Source of the DNA: AWTP1-13 sp963827545
Lineage (GTDB): Bacteria > Pseudomonadota > Alphaproteobacteria > Rhizobiales > Hyphomicrobiaceae
Direction: 5' to 3'
Assembly (NCBI GenBank): GCA_963827545.1
Contig: CAWHBI010000029.1
Location: forward strand, 58,541 to 122,540
DNA length: 64,000 nucleotides
This document shows, piece after piece, positions 8,745 through 16,601 of this stretch. Position 1 is the stretch's first letter; each line of letters opens with the position of its first letter. A program made the translations under genes and the position numbers. A model generated the notes under the pieces. It saw only the letters and a program-made list of their open reading frames with translations, made no database searches and had not been told where the DNA came from.

Positions 8745-8833
8745 GTAGGTTGGGTCGAGCGGCAGCGAAGACCCAACACCACGCAGCTCGTGGTCATCGA
8801 TGTTGGGTCTGCGCTGCGCTTGACCCAACCTAC
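8745..8833. repeat. REP-type imperfect inverted repeat between the PanB-like and GntR genes
   Basis: The left arm (8745-8777) begins GTAGGTTGGGTC and ends GACCCAAC. The right arm (8802-8833) begins GTTGGGTCTGCG and ends GACCCAACCTAC. They pair over about 32 bases with a few mismatches. This family of palindromes is common in Bradyrhizobium-type genomes. It overlaps the stop codon of the PanB-like gene and may terminate it. Confidence 0.7.
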
Positions 8834-9747
8834 AGTTGGCGACGCTTCTGTACCATCTTGGCGAACTTCTCGTACTCCTCGTCCTTAACGGCGTAGGAGT
8901 GGTCGTCGTCGGGGAAGGAGCCTTCCTTCACTTCCTTGATGTATTGCCGGATGCCCGTCACGGCGACCTCGGTCAGCTTGGCGAAGCGCTTGGTGAACTT
9001 GGGCTTGAAGTCCGTGAACACGCCCAACAGGTCGTGGCAGAGCAGAATCTGCCCATCGGTGCCGACGCCCGCGCCGATGCCGATGGTGGGGATGGTGAGC
9101 TGCTCGGAAATGAGCTTGGCGATTCTTGCCGGCACTGCTTCGAACTCGAGCATGAAGCAGCCGGCATCCTCGATCGCCAGCGCGTCCTCCAGGATCTTCA
9201 TGGCGGCTTCCGCCGTGCGGCCCTGGATCTTGAAACCGCCGAACATGGCGATGGTGTGCGGCGTGAGGCCGATGTGGGAAGCGGTGGGGATACCGGCGTC
9301 CACCAACGCTTTCAGGATGTGCGCCTGCGATTTTCCGCCTTGCGGCTTGACCGCGTCGGAGCCTGCCTCCTGCATGAAGCGCGTCGCGTTGACGAGCGCG
9401 CGGTCAACCGTGTTGTAGCTCTGATACGGCATGCAGCCGAGCACGAAGGTATTGGGGGCGCCCCGGCGGATGGCCTGGGAATGCATCACCATCATGTCCA
9501 TGGTGGCGGGGATGGTGGAGGGGTGCCCGTGGGCGATCATGGCCAGGCTGTCGCCAACCACGGCGACGTCGACGCCGGCCATCTCGGCCCATTTGGCGCT
9601 CGTGTAGTCGGGCACCGACATGTAGACCATTTTCTCGCCGGTCTTCTTGGACTCGCGGATCTCGGTGATGGTGCGCTTCTCGCGCTTCTTCTCGGCCGAC
9701 GCGCTCGTCTTTGCCGTTTCCTTGGCCGTGTCCTGGGCCATGCCCAT
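8830..9747 (-). CDS. panB: 3-methyl-2-oxobutanoate hydroxymethyltransferase family protein (PanB-like)
   Basis: A 305-residue TIM-barrel protein. PanB hallmarks are VVGDSLAM with its metal-binding aspartate, RRGAPNTFVLGCMPYQSY, GIPTASHIGLTPHTI, and the C-terminal GIGAGVGTDGQILLCHDLLG. PanB transfers a one-carbon unit from methylenetetrahydrofolate to 2-oxoisovalerate, the first step to pantothenate. Several positions deviate (KPQGG where E. coli has KLEGG), and no panC is nearby. The charged 25-residue N-terminal extension is unusual. It may therefore be a paralogue acting in the catabolic context of this cluster. A candidate operator lies just upstream. Confidence 0.8.
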   Translation of the reverse strand: MGMAQDTAKETAKTSASAEKKREKRTITEIRESKKTGEKMVYMSVPDYTSAKWAEMAGVDVAVVGDSLAMIAHGHPSTIPATMDMMVMHSQAIRRGAPNTFVLGCMPYQSYNTVDRALVNATRFMQEAGSDAVKPQGGKSQAHILKALVDAGIPTASHIGLTPHTIAMFGGFKIQGRTAEAAMKILEDALAIEDAGCFMLEFEAVPARIAKLISEQLTIPTIGIGAGVGTDGQILLCHDLLGVFTDFKPKFTKRFAKLTEVAVTGIRQYIKEVKEGSFPDDDHSYAVKDEEYEKFAKMVQKRRQL

Positions 9748-9764
9748 CCCTCCCTGGGGCTGTC

Positions 9765-9786
9765 TGATATATCTGGCGTATGCTAG
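9765..9786 (-). promoter_or_regulatory. candidate operator C (TGATATATC element) upstream of the PanB-like gene
   Basis: TGATATATC at 9765-9773 is followed by TGGCGTATGCTAG. It matches operator B in the core and in the GTATGCTA part. It lies about 20 bases upstream of the start codon, where a bound repressor would block transcription. Confidence 0.5.
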
Positions 9787-9847
9787 AGAGCCCGCCGCTC
9801 ACCGGTCAAGCTGATCAAGCCGAGACAACTCCGGGAGGAATTCCGGC

Positions 9848-10213
9848 ATGCTGCCGTACTGGCCACACCTGCTGCTGTTCATGGGCGTGGTGCTCCTCAC
9901 CGCGCTCTACGGCCTGACGGCGAGCGGGCATTTCCCGCCCGAGTTTCGCGGCGAGAAGGTGAAAGGCCGCGCGGGCGCTGCCGTGCTCTGGGGAAGCATG
10001 CTGGCGACTTGCGTCGCCGCCGCGGCCGCGCTTGTCCGGGCTTGGGCTGAGCTCCCCTGGTACGCCACGGTGATCGGCGGCGGCGCCGTGTTGCTGTTCG
10101 CGCCGCTGCTGCTGCAGCCATTCCCGGACAACGTCGTCAACGGGCGATGGGGGCTCATCATCTTCAGCGCGGGCGCGGCGGTGCTGGCTGGCGTGATGTG
10201 GATGGCGTTGTGA
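9848..10213 (+). CDS. small integral membrane protein of unknown function
   Basis: 121 residues with four predicted membrane helices: LLLFMGVVLLTALYGLTA, AAVLWGSMLATCVAAAAALV, YATVIGGGAVLLFAPLLL and WGLIIFSAGAAVLAGVMWMA. A GGGAGGAAT ribosome site stands eight bases before the ATG. It is the first gene on the plus strand after the PanB-like gene and may share a promoter region with it. I do not recognise the family. Confidence 0.7.
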   Translation: MLPYWPHLLLFMGVVLLTALYGLTASGHFPPEFRGEKVKGRAGAAVLWGSMLATCVAAAAALVRAWAELPWYATVIGGGAVLLFAPLLLQPFPDNVVNGRWGLIIFSAGAAVLAGVMWMAL

Positions 10214-10307
10214 GGGGAGTTCTGCTCCAATATCCGGCGCGGAAGACCCGGCATTTGGGCCGCGGCTCAGACGACATTGCTCGCTTCGCGAAGAGGGCTG
10301 CCACGAC

Positions 10308-11102
10308 ATGACCATTCTGGCGTTGATTGGATTCGGCGAGGTCGGTCAGACTTTCGCGAAGGGCTTGATGGCGAAGGAGGGTGTGCAAGTCGCCGCCTAT
10401 GATCTCCTGTTCGACAAGCCGGTCCGCATTGCGCAAGCGCAGGCGATGGGTGTCAGGGTGGCCGCCGACGCGGCCGACGCCAGCCGCGACGCCCGCGTCG
10501 TCATTTCGGCGGTGACGGCGGCGGCTGCTCTGGAGGTGGCGCAGGCCGCCGCCCGCCATCTCCGGCCGGGGCAGATTTTCCTGGATGTCAATTCCGCGTC
10601 GCCGGGCACCAAGAAGGCAGCGGCAGGCCAGGTCGGGACGTCCGGCGCCGACTATGTCGAGGGCGCAGTGATGGCGGCGGTGTCGGGTCCCGGCCTCAAA
10701 GTACCGATCCTGGCCGGCGGGCCTGCCGCCGAGACCGCAGCCGTCATCCTTAACGGGCTCGGCATGAACCTCACGCCGGTGGCAAAGGAGTACGGGCGCG
10801 CCTCGGCCACCAAGCTGGCGCGCAGCATCGTCATGAAGGGGCTCGAAGCCATTCTTGTGCAGAGCGTGGCCGCGGCGCGCCCCTGGGGCGTCGAACGCGA
10901 AGTCCTCGCAAGCCTGTGCGACACTCATCCCGGAATCGACTGGACGCAGGTCGCGGCGCGCTGCGGGGAGCGCGTGGCCCAGCACGGAATACGCCGTGCG
11001 CAAGAGATGCGCGAGGCCAGCGAGATGCTCGCGGAGCTCGGCCTCGATCCCACGCTCTGTCGCGCGATAGCCGCCGTGCAGGAACAGGGAGCGAAACCGT
11101 GA
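10308..11102 (+). CDS. NAD(P)-binding dehydrogenase with DUF1932 C-terminal domain (6PGDH-like)
   Basis: 264 residues. The N-terminus MTILALIGFGEVGQTFAKGL is a Rossmann dinucleotide-binding fingerprint (GxGxxG with E in place of the second G neighbour). The SAS-type segment FLDVNSASPGTKKAAAG matches the beta-hydroxyacid dehydrogenase and 6-phosphogluconate dehydrogenase superfamily. The C-terminal half (YGRASATKLARSIVMKGLEA) fits DUF1932. It probably oxidises a hydroxy acid in a degradation pathway. The downstream amidohydrolase frame begins right at its stop codon, which points to an operon. Confidence 0.85.
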   Translation: MTILALIGFGEVGQTFAKGLMAKEGVQVAAYDLLFDKPVRIAQAQAMGVRVAADAADASRDARVVISAVTAAAALEVAQAAARHLRPGQIFLDVNSASPGTKKAAAGQVGTSGADYVEGAVMAAVSGPGLKVPILAGGPAAETAAVILNGLGMNLTPVAKEYGRASATKLARSIVMKGLEAILVQSVAAARPWGVEREVLASLCDTHPGIDWTQVAARCGERVAQHGIRRAQEMREASEMLAELGLDPTLCRAIAAVQEQGAKP

Positions 11103-11960
11103 CGGCGCACGGCGCCTCACGCTGCGGCTGCAGAGCGCTGCGCACCACGCTACCGGCTGCCGCCCCTGGCATGCGACACGCACTGCCACGTGTTCGGACC
11201 AGCGGCGCGCTTCCCCTACGCTCCCGATCGCCGCTATACGCCCCACGATGCGCCCAAGGAGGCCCTCGCGGGACTGCATGCGAGGTTGGGGGTCACGCGT
11301 GCCGTGATCGTGCAGGCGAGCTGCCACGGCACCGACAATGCCGCCATGCTGGACGCCATCGCGGCGGCTCCGGAGCGCACGCGCGGCATCGCCATCGTCG
11401 ACGACGCATTCGACGCCGATCGGCTCCGCGAGCTGCACACGGGCGGCGTGCGCGGCGTGCGCTTCAACTTCGTGCGTCACCTCGGCGGCGCTCCGGACAT
11501 GCGCATCTTTCACCGCGTGATCGAGCGCGTAGCGCTCCTGGGATGGCACGTGGTGCTACACCTCGATGCTCCCGACATCGCTCCCTTGATGCCCATGCTG
11601 CGCGCACTGCCGCTACCGTTCGTCATCGACCACATGGGCAGGGTCGAAGCCGGGCTCGGGCCCGACCAGCCGGCGGTGGGAGCGCTGGTCGAATTAACCA
11701 AGCTCGACACCTGCTGGATCAAGGTGAGCGGTGCCGAACGCATTTCTGAACCCCCATTCTCGGCGGCCATCCCCATTGCCGCGCGGCTGGTGGCAGCGAG
11801 CCCGGACCGCGTGCTATGGGGCACGGATTTTCCCCACCCCAATCTCAAGATCGCCGTCGAGGAGGCCGATCTGGTCGACCTTATCCCCGCCTTCGCCCCC
11901 ACCGAGGAGGCGCGCCGCCGCCTGCTTGTCGACAATCCGGCGCGGCTCTATGGCTTTTGA
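11103..11960 (+). CDS. amidohydrolase family 2 protein (LigI/2-pyrone-4,6-dicarboxylate-lactonase-like)
   Basis: The metal-binding motif DTHCHVFGP is encoded at about 11175-11201, so a start at the GTG at 11190 would remove the essential HxH. Further hallmarks are GVRGVRFNFV, VIDHMGR and the C-terminal WGTDFPHPN. This is the TIM-barrel hydrolase fold of the LigI group, which opens lactones or removes groups from aromatic breakdown products. In this frame no ATG, GTG or TTG exists between the preceding stop (11100-11102) and the motif. A GTG at 11099 is one frame off. A one-base error near 11110-11150 would join them, so the start is unresolved. Confidence 0.78.
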   Translation, partial: RRTAPHAAAAERCAPRYRLPPLACDTHCHVFGPAARFPYAPDRRYTPHDAPKEALAGLHARLGVTRAVIVQASCHGTDNAAMLDAIAAAPERTRGIAIVDDAFDADRLRELHTGGVRGVRFNFVRHLGGAPDMRIFHRVIERVALLGWHVVLHLDAPDIAPLMPMLRALPLPFVIDHMGRVEAGLGPDQPAVGALVELTKLDTCWIKVSGAERISEPPFSAAIPIAARLVAASPDRVLWGTDFPHPNLKIAVEEADLVDLIPAFAPTEEARRRLLVDNPARLYGF

Positions 11961-12233
11961 GCGCCAAGCGTCATGACCGTTGCGCCAACAGCGCTGCGAT
12001 GCTGGGCAGAAGTCGCTGGCGCGAACGGGCTGCCGCCCGTACCCGCTTGGGAGGGAAACCCTCCCAAACCCGCCTCTTTTTGTGCAACTCGAAAAAGGCG
12101 GGTGGTCTGGCGGGTGTCCCGCCAGCGGGGTGTGGGGTATGTCGGAGACATGCCTCCGGCTTGGCCCCACTCGCGAAGCGACTATCCGCCTTCAACGGTC
12201 ACCAACTGTCAGAGACATAGGACGACGTGAGAA
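11961..12233. repeat. intergenic region with stacked hairpins
   Basis: No gene is supported here. CCCGCCTCTTTTT (12069-12081) can pair with AAAAAGGCGGG (12092-12102), which resembles a terminator for the amidohydrolase gene on either strand. GGGAGGGAAACCCTCCC and TGGCGGGTGTCCCGCCA form two further perfect hairpins within 60 bases. Confidence 0.55.
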
Positions 12234-13238
12234 ATGACCAAACCCTATGCCGGCAGCAACATAACGGGCTCGAGCGGCCTGATCGCCGTCGACAAGGTGG
12301 CTAATCACATCCGCTTCTACGATCCCGAAAGCCTGCGCGAGATCAAAAGCCACCCCGTGCCCGAGCCCGCCGCGCACGAGCTGGCCATCTCCCACGACCG
12401 CCGCCTCGCCTTCGTGCCGCTCTACGGCGACGGCATCTACGGCGCCAACAGGAACCCCAACAACAAGATCCTGCTCATCGATCTCGTCGGTCAAAGCCTC
12501 GCCGATGTCATCGCGCTGGGCGAGTTCACCGCCCCGCACGGCATGGTGGCCACGTCGGCGGGCAAGCTCTGGGTCGTCTGCGACATCCCCAACAAGCTCC
12601 TGCTCGTCGATCCGGCGCGGCGCGCCATCGAGGCAGCCTACGACTGCCCGGCCAAGGGCGCACACCAGATCGCACTACTGCCTGACGAGTCCAAGCTCTA
12701 TGTCTCGAGCAAGGAAGGTGACCTTGCCGCCTTCGACCCCGCCCGCGGAGCGTTCACGGCGAATATCCCCATGCGCGCGCCTGACGTCACGGGCGGCAAC
12801 GGCAGCGGCAGCGAAGGCCTCATGCCCACCCCCGCCGGCGACCGCCTCGTCGTGATCGACAACATCCGCAACGACCTGCGCATCCTCGATACGAAGACCG
12901 ACAAGGAAGTCGACCGCGTGCCGTTGACGATGTGGGCACTCTCCAACCCGAAGCGCTCGCGCCTCGCCAAGTTGATGTTCTCGCCGGACGGCCGGCACCT
13001 GGTCGTCACTTGCTACGCCGGCGGCCTGGCCTGGGTAATCGATGCTGTCGACTACCGTCGGCAGGCCATTGTCCCCGTCGCCAAGGGCCCCCAGGGCATG
13101 GCGTTTCCGCCGGATGGCGCAAGCGTGCTCGTGGCGAGTCACGACAGCGGCCTCCTCACCCGCATCGACCTCGCCTCCAAGCGCGCCCTCGCCGCCTACG
13201 ACGGCGGCGCCGGCATCGAGGTGCTGGCGTACTATTGA
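12234..13238 (+). CDS. YncE-like beta-propeller protein
   Basis: 334 residues built from repeated blades ending in motifs such as NKLLLVDPARRAI, GDLAAFDPARGAF, DLRILDTKTDKEVDRV and SGLLTRIDLASKRALAAYDG. This is the seven-bladed YVTN/YncE propeller pattern. There is no signal peptide, which is unusual because most relatives are exported, so it may be cytosolic or the start may be further upstream. The ribosome site is weak. Function is unknown; lactonase-type propellers are the nearest enzymatic relatives. Confidence 0.75.
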   Translation: MTKPYAGSNITGSSGLIAVDKVANHIRFYDPESLREIKSHPVPEPAAHELAISHDRRLAFVPLYGDGIYGANRNPNNKILLIDLVGQSLADVIALGEFTAPHGMVATSAGKLWVVCDIPNKLLLVDPARRAIEAAYDCPAKGAHQIALLPDESKLYVSSKEGDLAAFDPARGAFTANIPMRAPDVTGGNGSGSEGLMPTPAGDRLVVIDNIRNDLRILDTKTDKEVDRVPLTMWALSNPKRSRLAKLMFSPDGRHLVVTCYAGGLAWVIDAVDYRRQAIVPVAKGPQGMAFPPDGASVLVASHDSGLLTRIDLASKRALAAYDGGAGIEVLAYY

Positions 13239-13363
13239 AACTGGCCTCTTGGCTCCTTTCGCAAGAGCGGCGAGCTGCCACCTGGGTTGGCGCGTCGGCG
13301 TGCAGCCCAAAGATTATCGGTGCCGCGTGCCCTTGTGGCAGTTGGCGAAGGTAGAGGGGCGTC

Positions 13364-13942
13364 ATGAACCGTGTACTTCGCTTCAAGCTTCTCTACGTCC
13401 TCGCGGTAGTGTTCGTTGGGCTGCTCGTTGTCGCGATCTATGTGCGCACGGGAATCGTCAGCCTGGTGGCGGCTGCAATCTTGCTGATCGTTCCGGGTCG
13501 GATCGGCGGCCATTACCTCGGCAATCTGTTCCGCAGCCGCAAGTTGATCAGCCTCTCCCGGTTCGACGAGGCCATAGAGGCCGGGAAGGCGTTTCTCGAA
13601 GAGCTGCGCCGCCAGCCGTGGCGTCGCCATTTCATCTACTGCTTTTTCGGTTTCTACACGTGGGATGTCGAGGCAATGGCGCGCAACAACATCGGCGCGG
13701 CCCGCATGCAGCTGGGTGATATCGAGCAGGCAGAGCGGGATTTCCGCGATGCCCTCGAGAAGGATCCAGACTTCCCGATTGCGTACTTCAACCTGGCCAT
13801 CATCGCTTACGTTCGTGACGAAACGGTCCGGGGTGACAATTTGATCTCCGTGGCCGCCGAAAAGGGATATTCGGGCGGATCAATCGATGCTCTGATCTCC
13901 AGGGTTGGTGAAGCTTACGCTCGCCTCCAAGCCAGAGCGTAA
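13364..13942 (+). CDS. membrane-anchored TPR protein
   Basis: 192 residues. Two N-terminal membrane helices (LYVLAVVFVGLLVVAIYV and VSLVAAAILLIVPG) are followed by a soluble part. That part has at least two TPR units, one at ARNNIGAARMQLGDIEQAER and the next at FPIAYFNLAIIAYV. TPRs mediate protein contacts, so it may be a scaffold at the inner membrane. An AGGGG ribosome site precedes the ATG. The specific partner is unknown. Confidence 0.7.
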   Translation: MNRVLRFKLLYVLAVVFVGLLVVAIYVRTGIVSLVAAAILLIVPGRIGGHYLGNLFRSRKLISLSRFDEAIEAGKAFLEELRRQPWRRHFIYCFFGFYTWDVEAMARNNIGAARMQLGDIEQAERDFRDALEKDPDFPIAYFNLAIIAYVRDETVRGDNLISVAAEKGYSGGSIDALISRVGEAYARLQARA

Positions 13943-14042
13943 CGGCGGTGAGCTCCAGACCGGGCGTCTCGGTCAGAATGCGCCAAAAAAAGCGCTGCCC
14001 ACACGATCGGTTCGATCATGACGCTACAATGATTGCTCGTTC

Positions 14043-15269
14043 TCATGCCGGCTCGGGTTGGCGCTCGAGGTCAACGACCGGCGACCTTATGATGACGACG
14101 GCTTGCACGACAAACCCGGCGACCGCCACCAGCAGGCAGGCATGGACCCCGTATAGTCCGCCGATCAGCGCCCCAAGGGCTGAGCCAATCGGGCGCGCTC
14201 CATAAGCCATGATGTTGATTGCGGACACACGGCCGAGCAGGTCCGGCGGCGTGACGGTTTGCCGAAGTGTCGTTGTGCTGATGACCCACAGGATCGGCCC
14301 TGCGCCAAGAAGGAAAAAACCGAGGCCCGCAAGCAATGGCACCGGCACCCAAATCGTCAGCGCCATCAGAACGGCCCCGAGCAGCCCCGTGAATGGCCCC
14401 GTGGCGACGACGGCGCCGAACCTGAGCCGGCGCATGATCCCGGGCGCGAGCAGGGCGCCAACCACCATGCCGACCCCGAACATTCCGAGCGTGATCCCAA
14501 CACCCGAGGCGGCAAGGCCGAGGTTGTGAACGGCATGGGGCACGAAGACTGCCAGTATGACAAAGAAGGCCGTGTTGAAGACGAACTGCGTCACGAACAC
14601 AGGGCGGAGCATGGCATGATCGAAGACGAACCGCGCGCCCTCCTTGATCTCTTGAACGGGGTGGCGTCGCGCAAATGTTTCCCGCTGCGGCTCTTGAATG
14701 CCGATGAGCAGCGCAGCGGCCACCACTGAGAGGGCCGCTGCGGCCCCGAATGCGGTCGCTGCACCTGTCCATCCGACGAGGAGTCCTCCCAGCGCGGGCC
14801 CGGCGGCAAATGCGGTCGTGCGTGCAAGCTCGATGCGAGCATTGGCTATGGGAAGCGACTGGACAGCCACCAGCGCGGGAACCAGTGCCGGCGCCGCCAC
14901 GCTGAACACCACTGTGGCACACACGGCGATGAAACCGAGGACCGCGAGCAGCGGCCAGGTCAGCATGTTGGTCTGAATGAGAACAAGAAGGACGAGCAGG
15001 GACGTCGCACGGAGGGCCTCAGCGCCTGCCATCAGCCCCCGCCGCTGCAGGCGGTCCGTCATCAGGCCGGCGGGGATGGCGAAGAGCAGGAATGGCAGGG
15101 TGAGAGCTGTTTGAAGGAGCCCGGTTTCCCCTACCCCCGCGTCGAGCGCCAGCACCGCTATGATGGGTGCGGCAGCCAGGGCAATCTGCTCCCCGGACTG
15201 CGCCGCGAGATTGGACCAGGCCAGGCGCCTGAAGCTCGAGGGCAGCGAGGCATCATCGTTCGACGGCAT
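14043..15269 (-). CDS. MFS transporter (enterobactin-exporter/DHA3-like)
   Basis: 408 residues and about 12 hydrophobic helices. The conserved loop 2-3 motif of the major facilitator superfamily is visible as GLMTDRLQRRGLM. The pattern FRRLAWSNLAAQSGEQIALA at the start and TPPDLLGRVSAINIMAYGA near the C-terminus is typical of the MFS_3/DHA3 drug or siderophore exporters. It is likely a proton-driven exporter in the inner membrane. Substrate cannot be deduced. It is followed downstream by nothing on the same strand, so it is probably monocistronic. Confidence 0.88.
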   Translation of the reverse strand: MPSNDDASLPSSFRRLAWSNLAAQSGEQIALAAAPIIAVLALDAGVGETGLLQTALTLPFLLFAIPAGLMTDRLQRRGLMAGAEALRATSLLVLLVLIQTNMLTWPLLAVLGFIAVCATVVFSVAAPALVPALVAVQSLPIANARIELARTTAFAAGPALGGLLVGWTGAATAFGAAAALSVVAAALLIGIQEPQRETFARRHPVQEIKEGARFVFDHAMLRPVFVTQFVFNTAFFVILAVFVPHAVHNLGLAASGVGITLGMFGVGMVVGALLAPGIMRRLRFGAVVATGPFTGLLGAVLMALTIWVPVPLLAGLGFFLLGAGPILWVISTTTLRQTVTPPDLLGRVSAINIMAYGARPIGSALGALIGGLYGVHACLLVAVAGFVVQAVVIIRSPVVDLERQPEPA

Positions 15270-15291
15270 ACGCGTGGTCCTCGGGGAGGGG

Positions 15292-15453
15292 TCAGATGCG
15301 GCCGTCGTAGCTGGTCACGTTCCAGCCAGCGACCCGGAACCTGCGCTGCCATTTGCCGCGCCGGCGGCGCACGAACCGTGCGATGTTCAGCGACGCCGAG
15401 ACGAAGCCGACGCCGTAGCAGACGATCTGGGTGGTGAGGAGAAGAGTGTTCAT
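15292..15453 (-). CDS. small single-pass membrane protein
   Basis: 53 residues from the ATG at 15453: MNTLLLTTQIVCYGVGFVSA forms one helix, then a strongly basic stretch RFVRRRRGKWQRRF that should stay in the cytoplasm. A GAGGG ribosome site eight bases upstream favours this start over an ATG eight codons earlier. It lies just upstream of the MFS gene on the same strand. No family is recognised. Confidence 0.45.
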   Translation of the reverse strand: MNTLLLTTQIVCYGVGFVSASLNIARFVRRRRGKWQRRFRVAGWNVTSYDGRI

Positions 15454-15839
15454 GATCGGAGCCCTCAGGTTCAACACTTCTTTGGTTCGGCCGTGCTCGC
15501 GGCGAATCCGCCCGAGCAGGCAGCTGCTTCAAAAGCCGGGCTTTCGAACGCTGTCGTTCGGCTAAACCCACGCTCTGCATTGACGACGAACGGCAGACCG
15601 CGAGATCGACACCACAGCCATTTTTTTTGCAGCGCGCTTGGAGCAGATCTGGCATTCGATCTTTGCGTGGCTCGCGTGCGGCGGCGTACGCAATCGAGAC
15701 CCCATCGCCATGGCGCCGCCGCGCTGGCCCAGGCTTAGTTAGGCCGTGAACTCATAAAAGTAGAAGCGTCTGCATCGAGTTGCGCGCTCCGGGCTAGCCG
15801 TCTGGGGCGGTCGCAGCGATGTCTCGTGACGTCAGCGCT
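15454..15839. other. intergenic stretch without a supported gene
   Basis: About 385 bases. Open frames exist but none has a start site or family resemblance. A run of eight or nine T residues lies near 15620. No RNA gene or strong hairpin was seen. Confidence 0.45.
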
Positions 15840-16382
15840 CTACGCTGACGCCGTCGAGAGGTGCCCGCGTACTGTGTCAACAAAAGTCTTGCGCATCTCT
15901 TCGTTGGAGAATGCCCGGCCAGGAACAAGAAGAGCCTGGGCTCGGTCGAACCAAAGGATGACGAGATCGCCGTTTTCCGAAACTTCGCTGAAAGCTAGCC
16001 AGGCATACTTGCTCCTCCTGCCCCGGTCCGAAGCTTCAACGCCGTCGGCGGCAAGCTTCAGCCGAACTTCGCTCAGCGACGGGCTATTGTCAGGCAGCCA
16101 GTTGTTCATGAACAAGCGTCGCATTGACCAACCACAGAGCCACATGCACAGAACGCCCCACATGTAGGCACATAGCGCCACGAAATATCCAAGCGGGCTG
16201 ATCAACTCTGCGACCAAGAGATAGGCGAGCGGGGCGACCCCCAACAGCGCGGCTGCCGAGGTAACAACCACGGGCTGCGAGCCCCAGCCAGACACTTGCC
16301 TCGCGTGCTGCCTAACGCGGGCGACAGTAAGCCGGACGCCGCGCTGATGATCGTCGCGCGTCAGGTGGTAAGTGAGTTCCAT
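15840..16382 (-). CDS. YcxB-like membrane protein
   Basis: 180 residues. Two central membrane helices (VVVTSAAALLGVAPLAYLLV and YFVALCAYMWGVLCMWLC) are followed by a C-terminal domain. There, YAWLAFSEVSENGDLVILWF and QALLVPGRAFSNEEMRKTFV match the YcxB family, whose members have this two-helix plus PH-like layout and no known function. The start codon context is unremarkable. The gene stands alone. Confidence 0.75.
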   Translation of the reverse strand: MELTYHLTRDDHQRGVRLTVARVRQHARQVSGWGSQPVVVTSAAALLGVAPLAYLLVAELISPLGYFVALCAYMWGVLCMWLCGWSMRRLFMNNWLPDNSPSLSEVRLKLAADGVEASDRGRRSKYAWLAFSEVSENGDLVILWFDRAQALLVPGRAFSNEEMRKTFVDTVRGHLSTASA

Positions 16383-16601
16383 GCGCCGGCCCCCAAGGCT
16401 TCAAGCGCCCCGCGCGCGCGCGAACCTGTGCCGGCCAATCTCGACACCTGTAAGGCAGCCCCGCGCGATCGGCGCGCGTAGTTCCTCGGGGAGAGTCGGA
16501 GGAACTCCACATCTCGGCGGGAACGTCAGCTTCCTTGCAGCAAGCCGACCAACTGGTCATTCAGCTGAACGGTGAGTTCGTTCCAGCTGCGGACATCGAG
16601 C

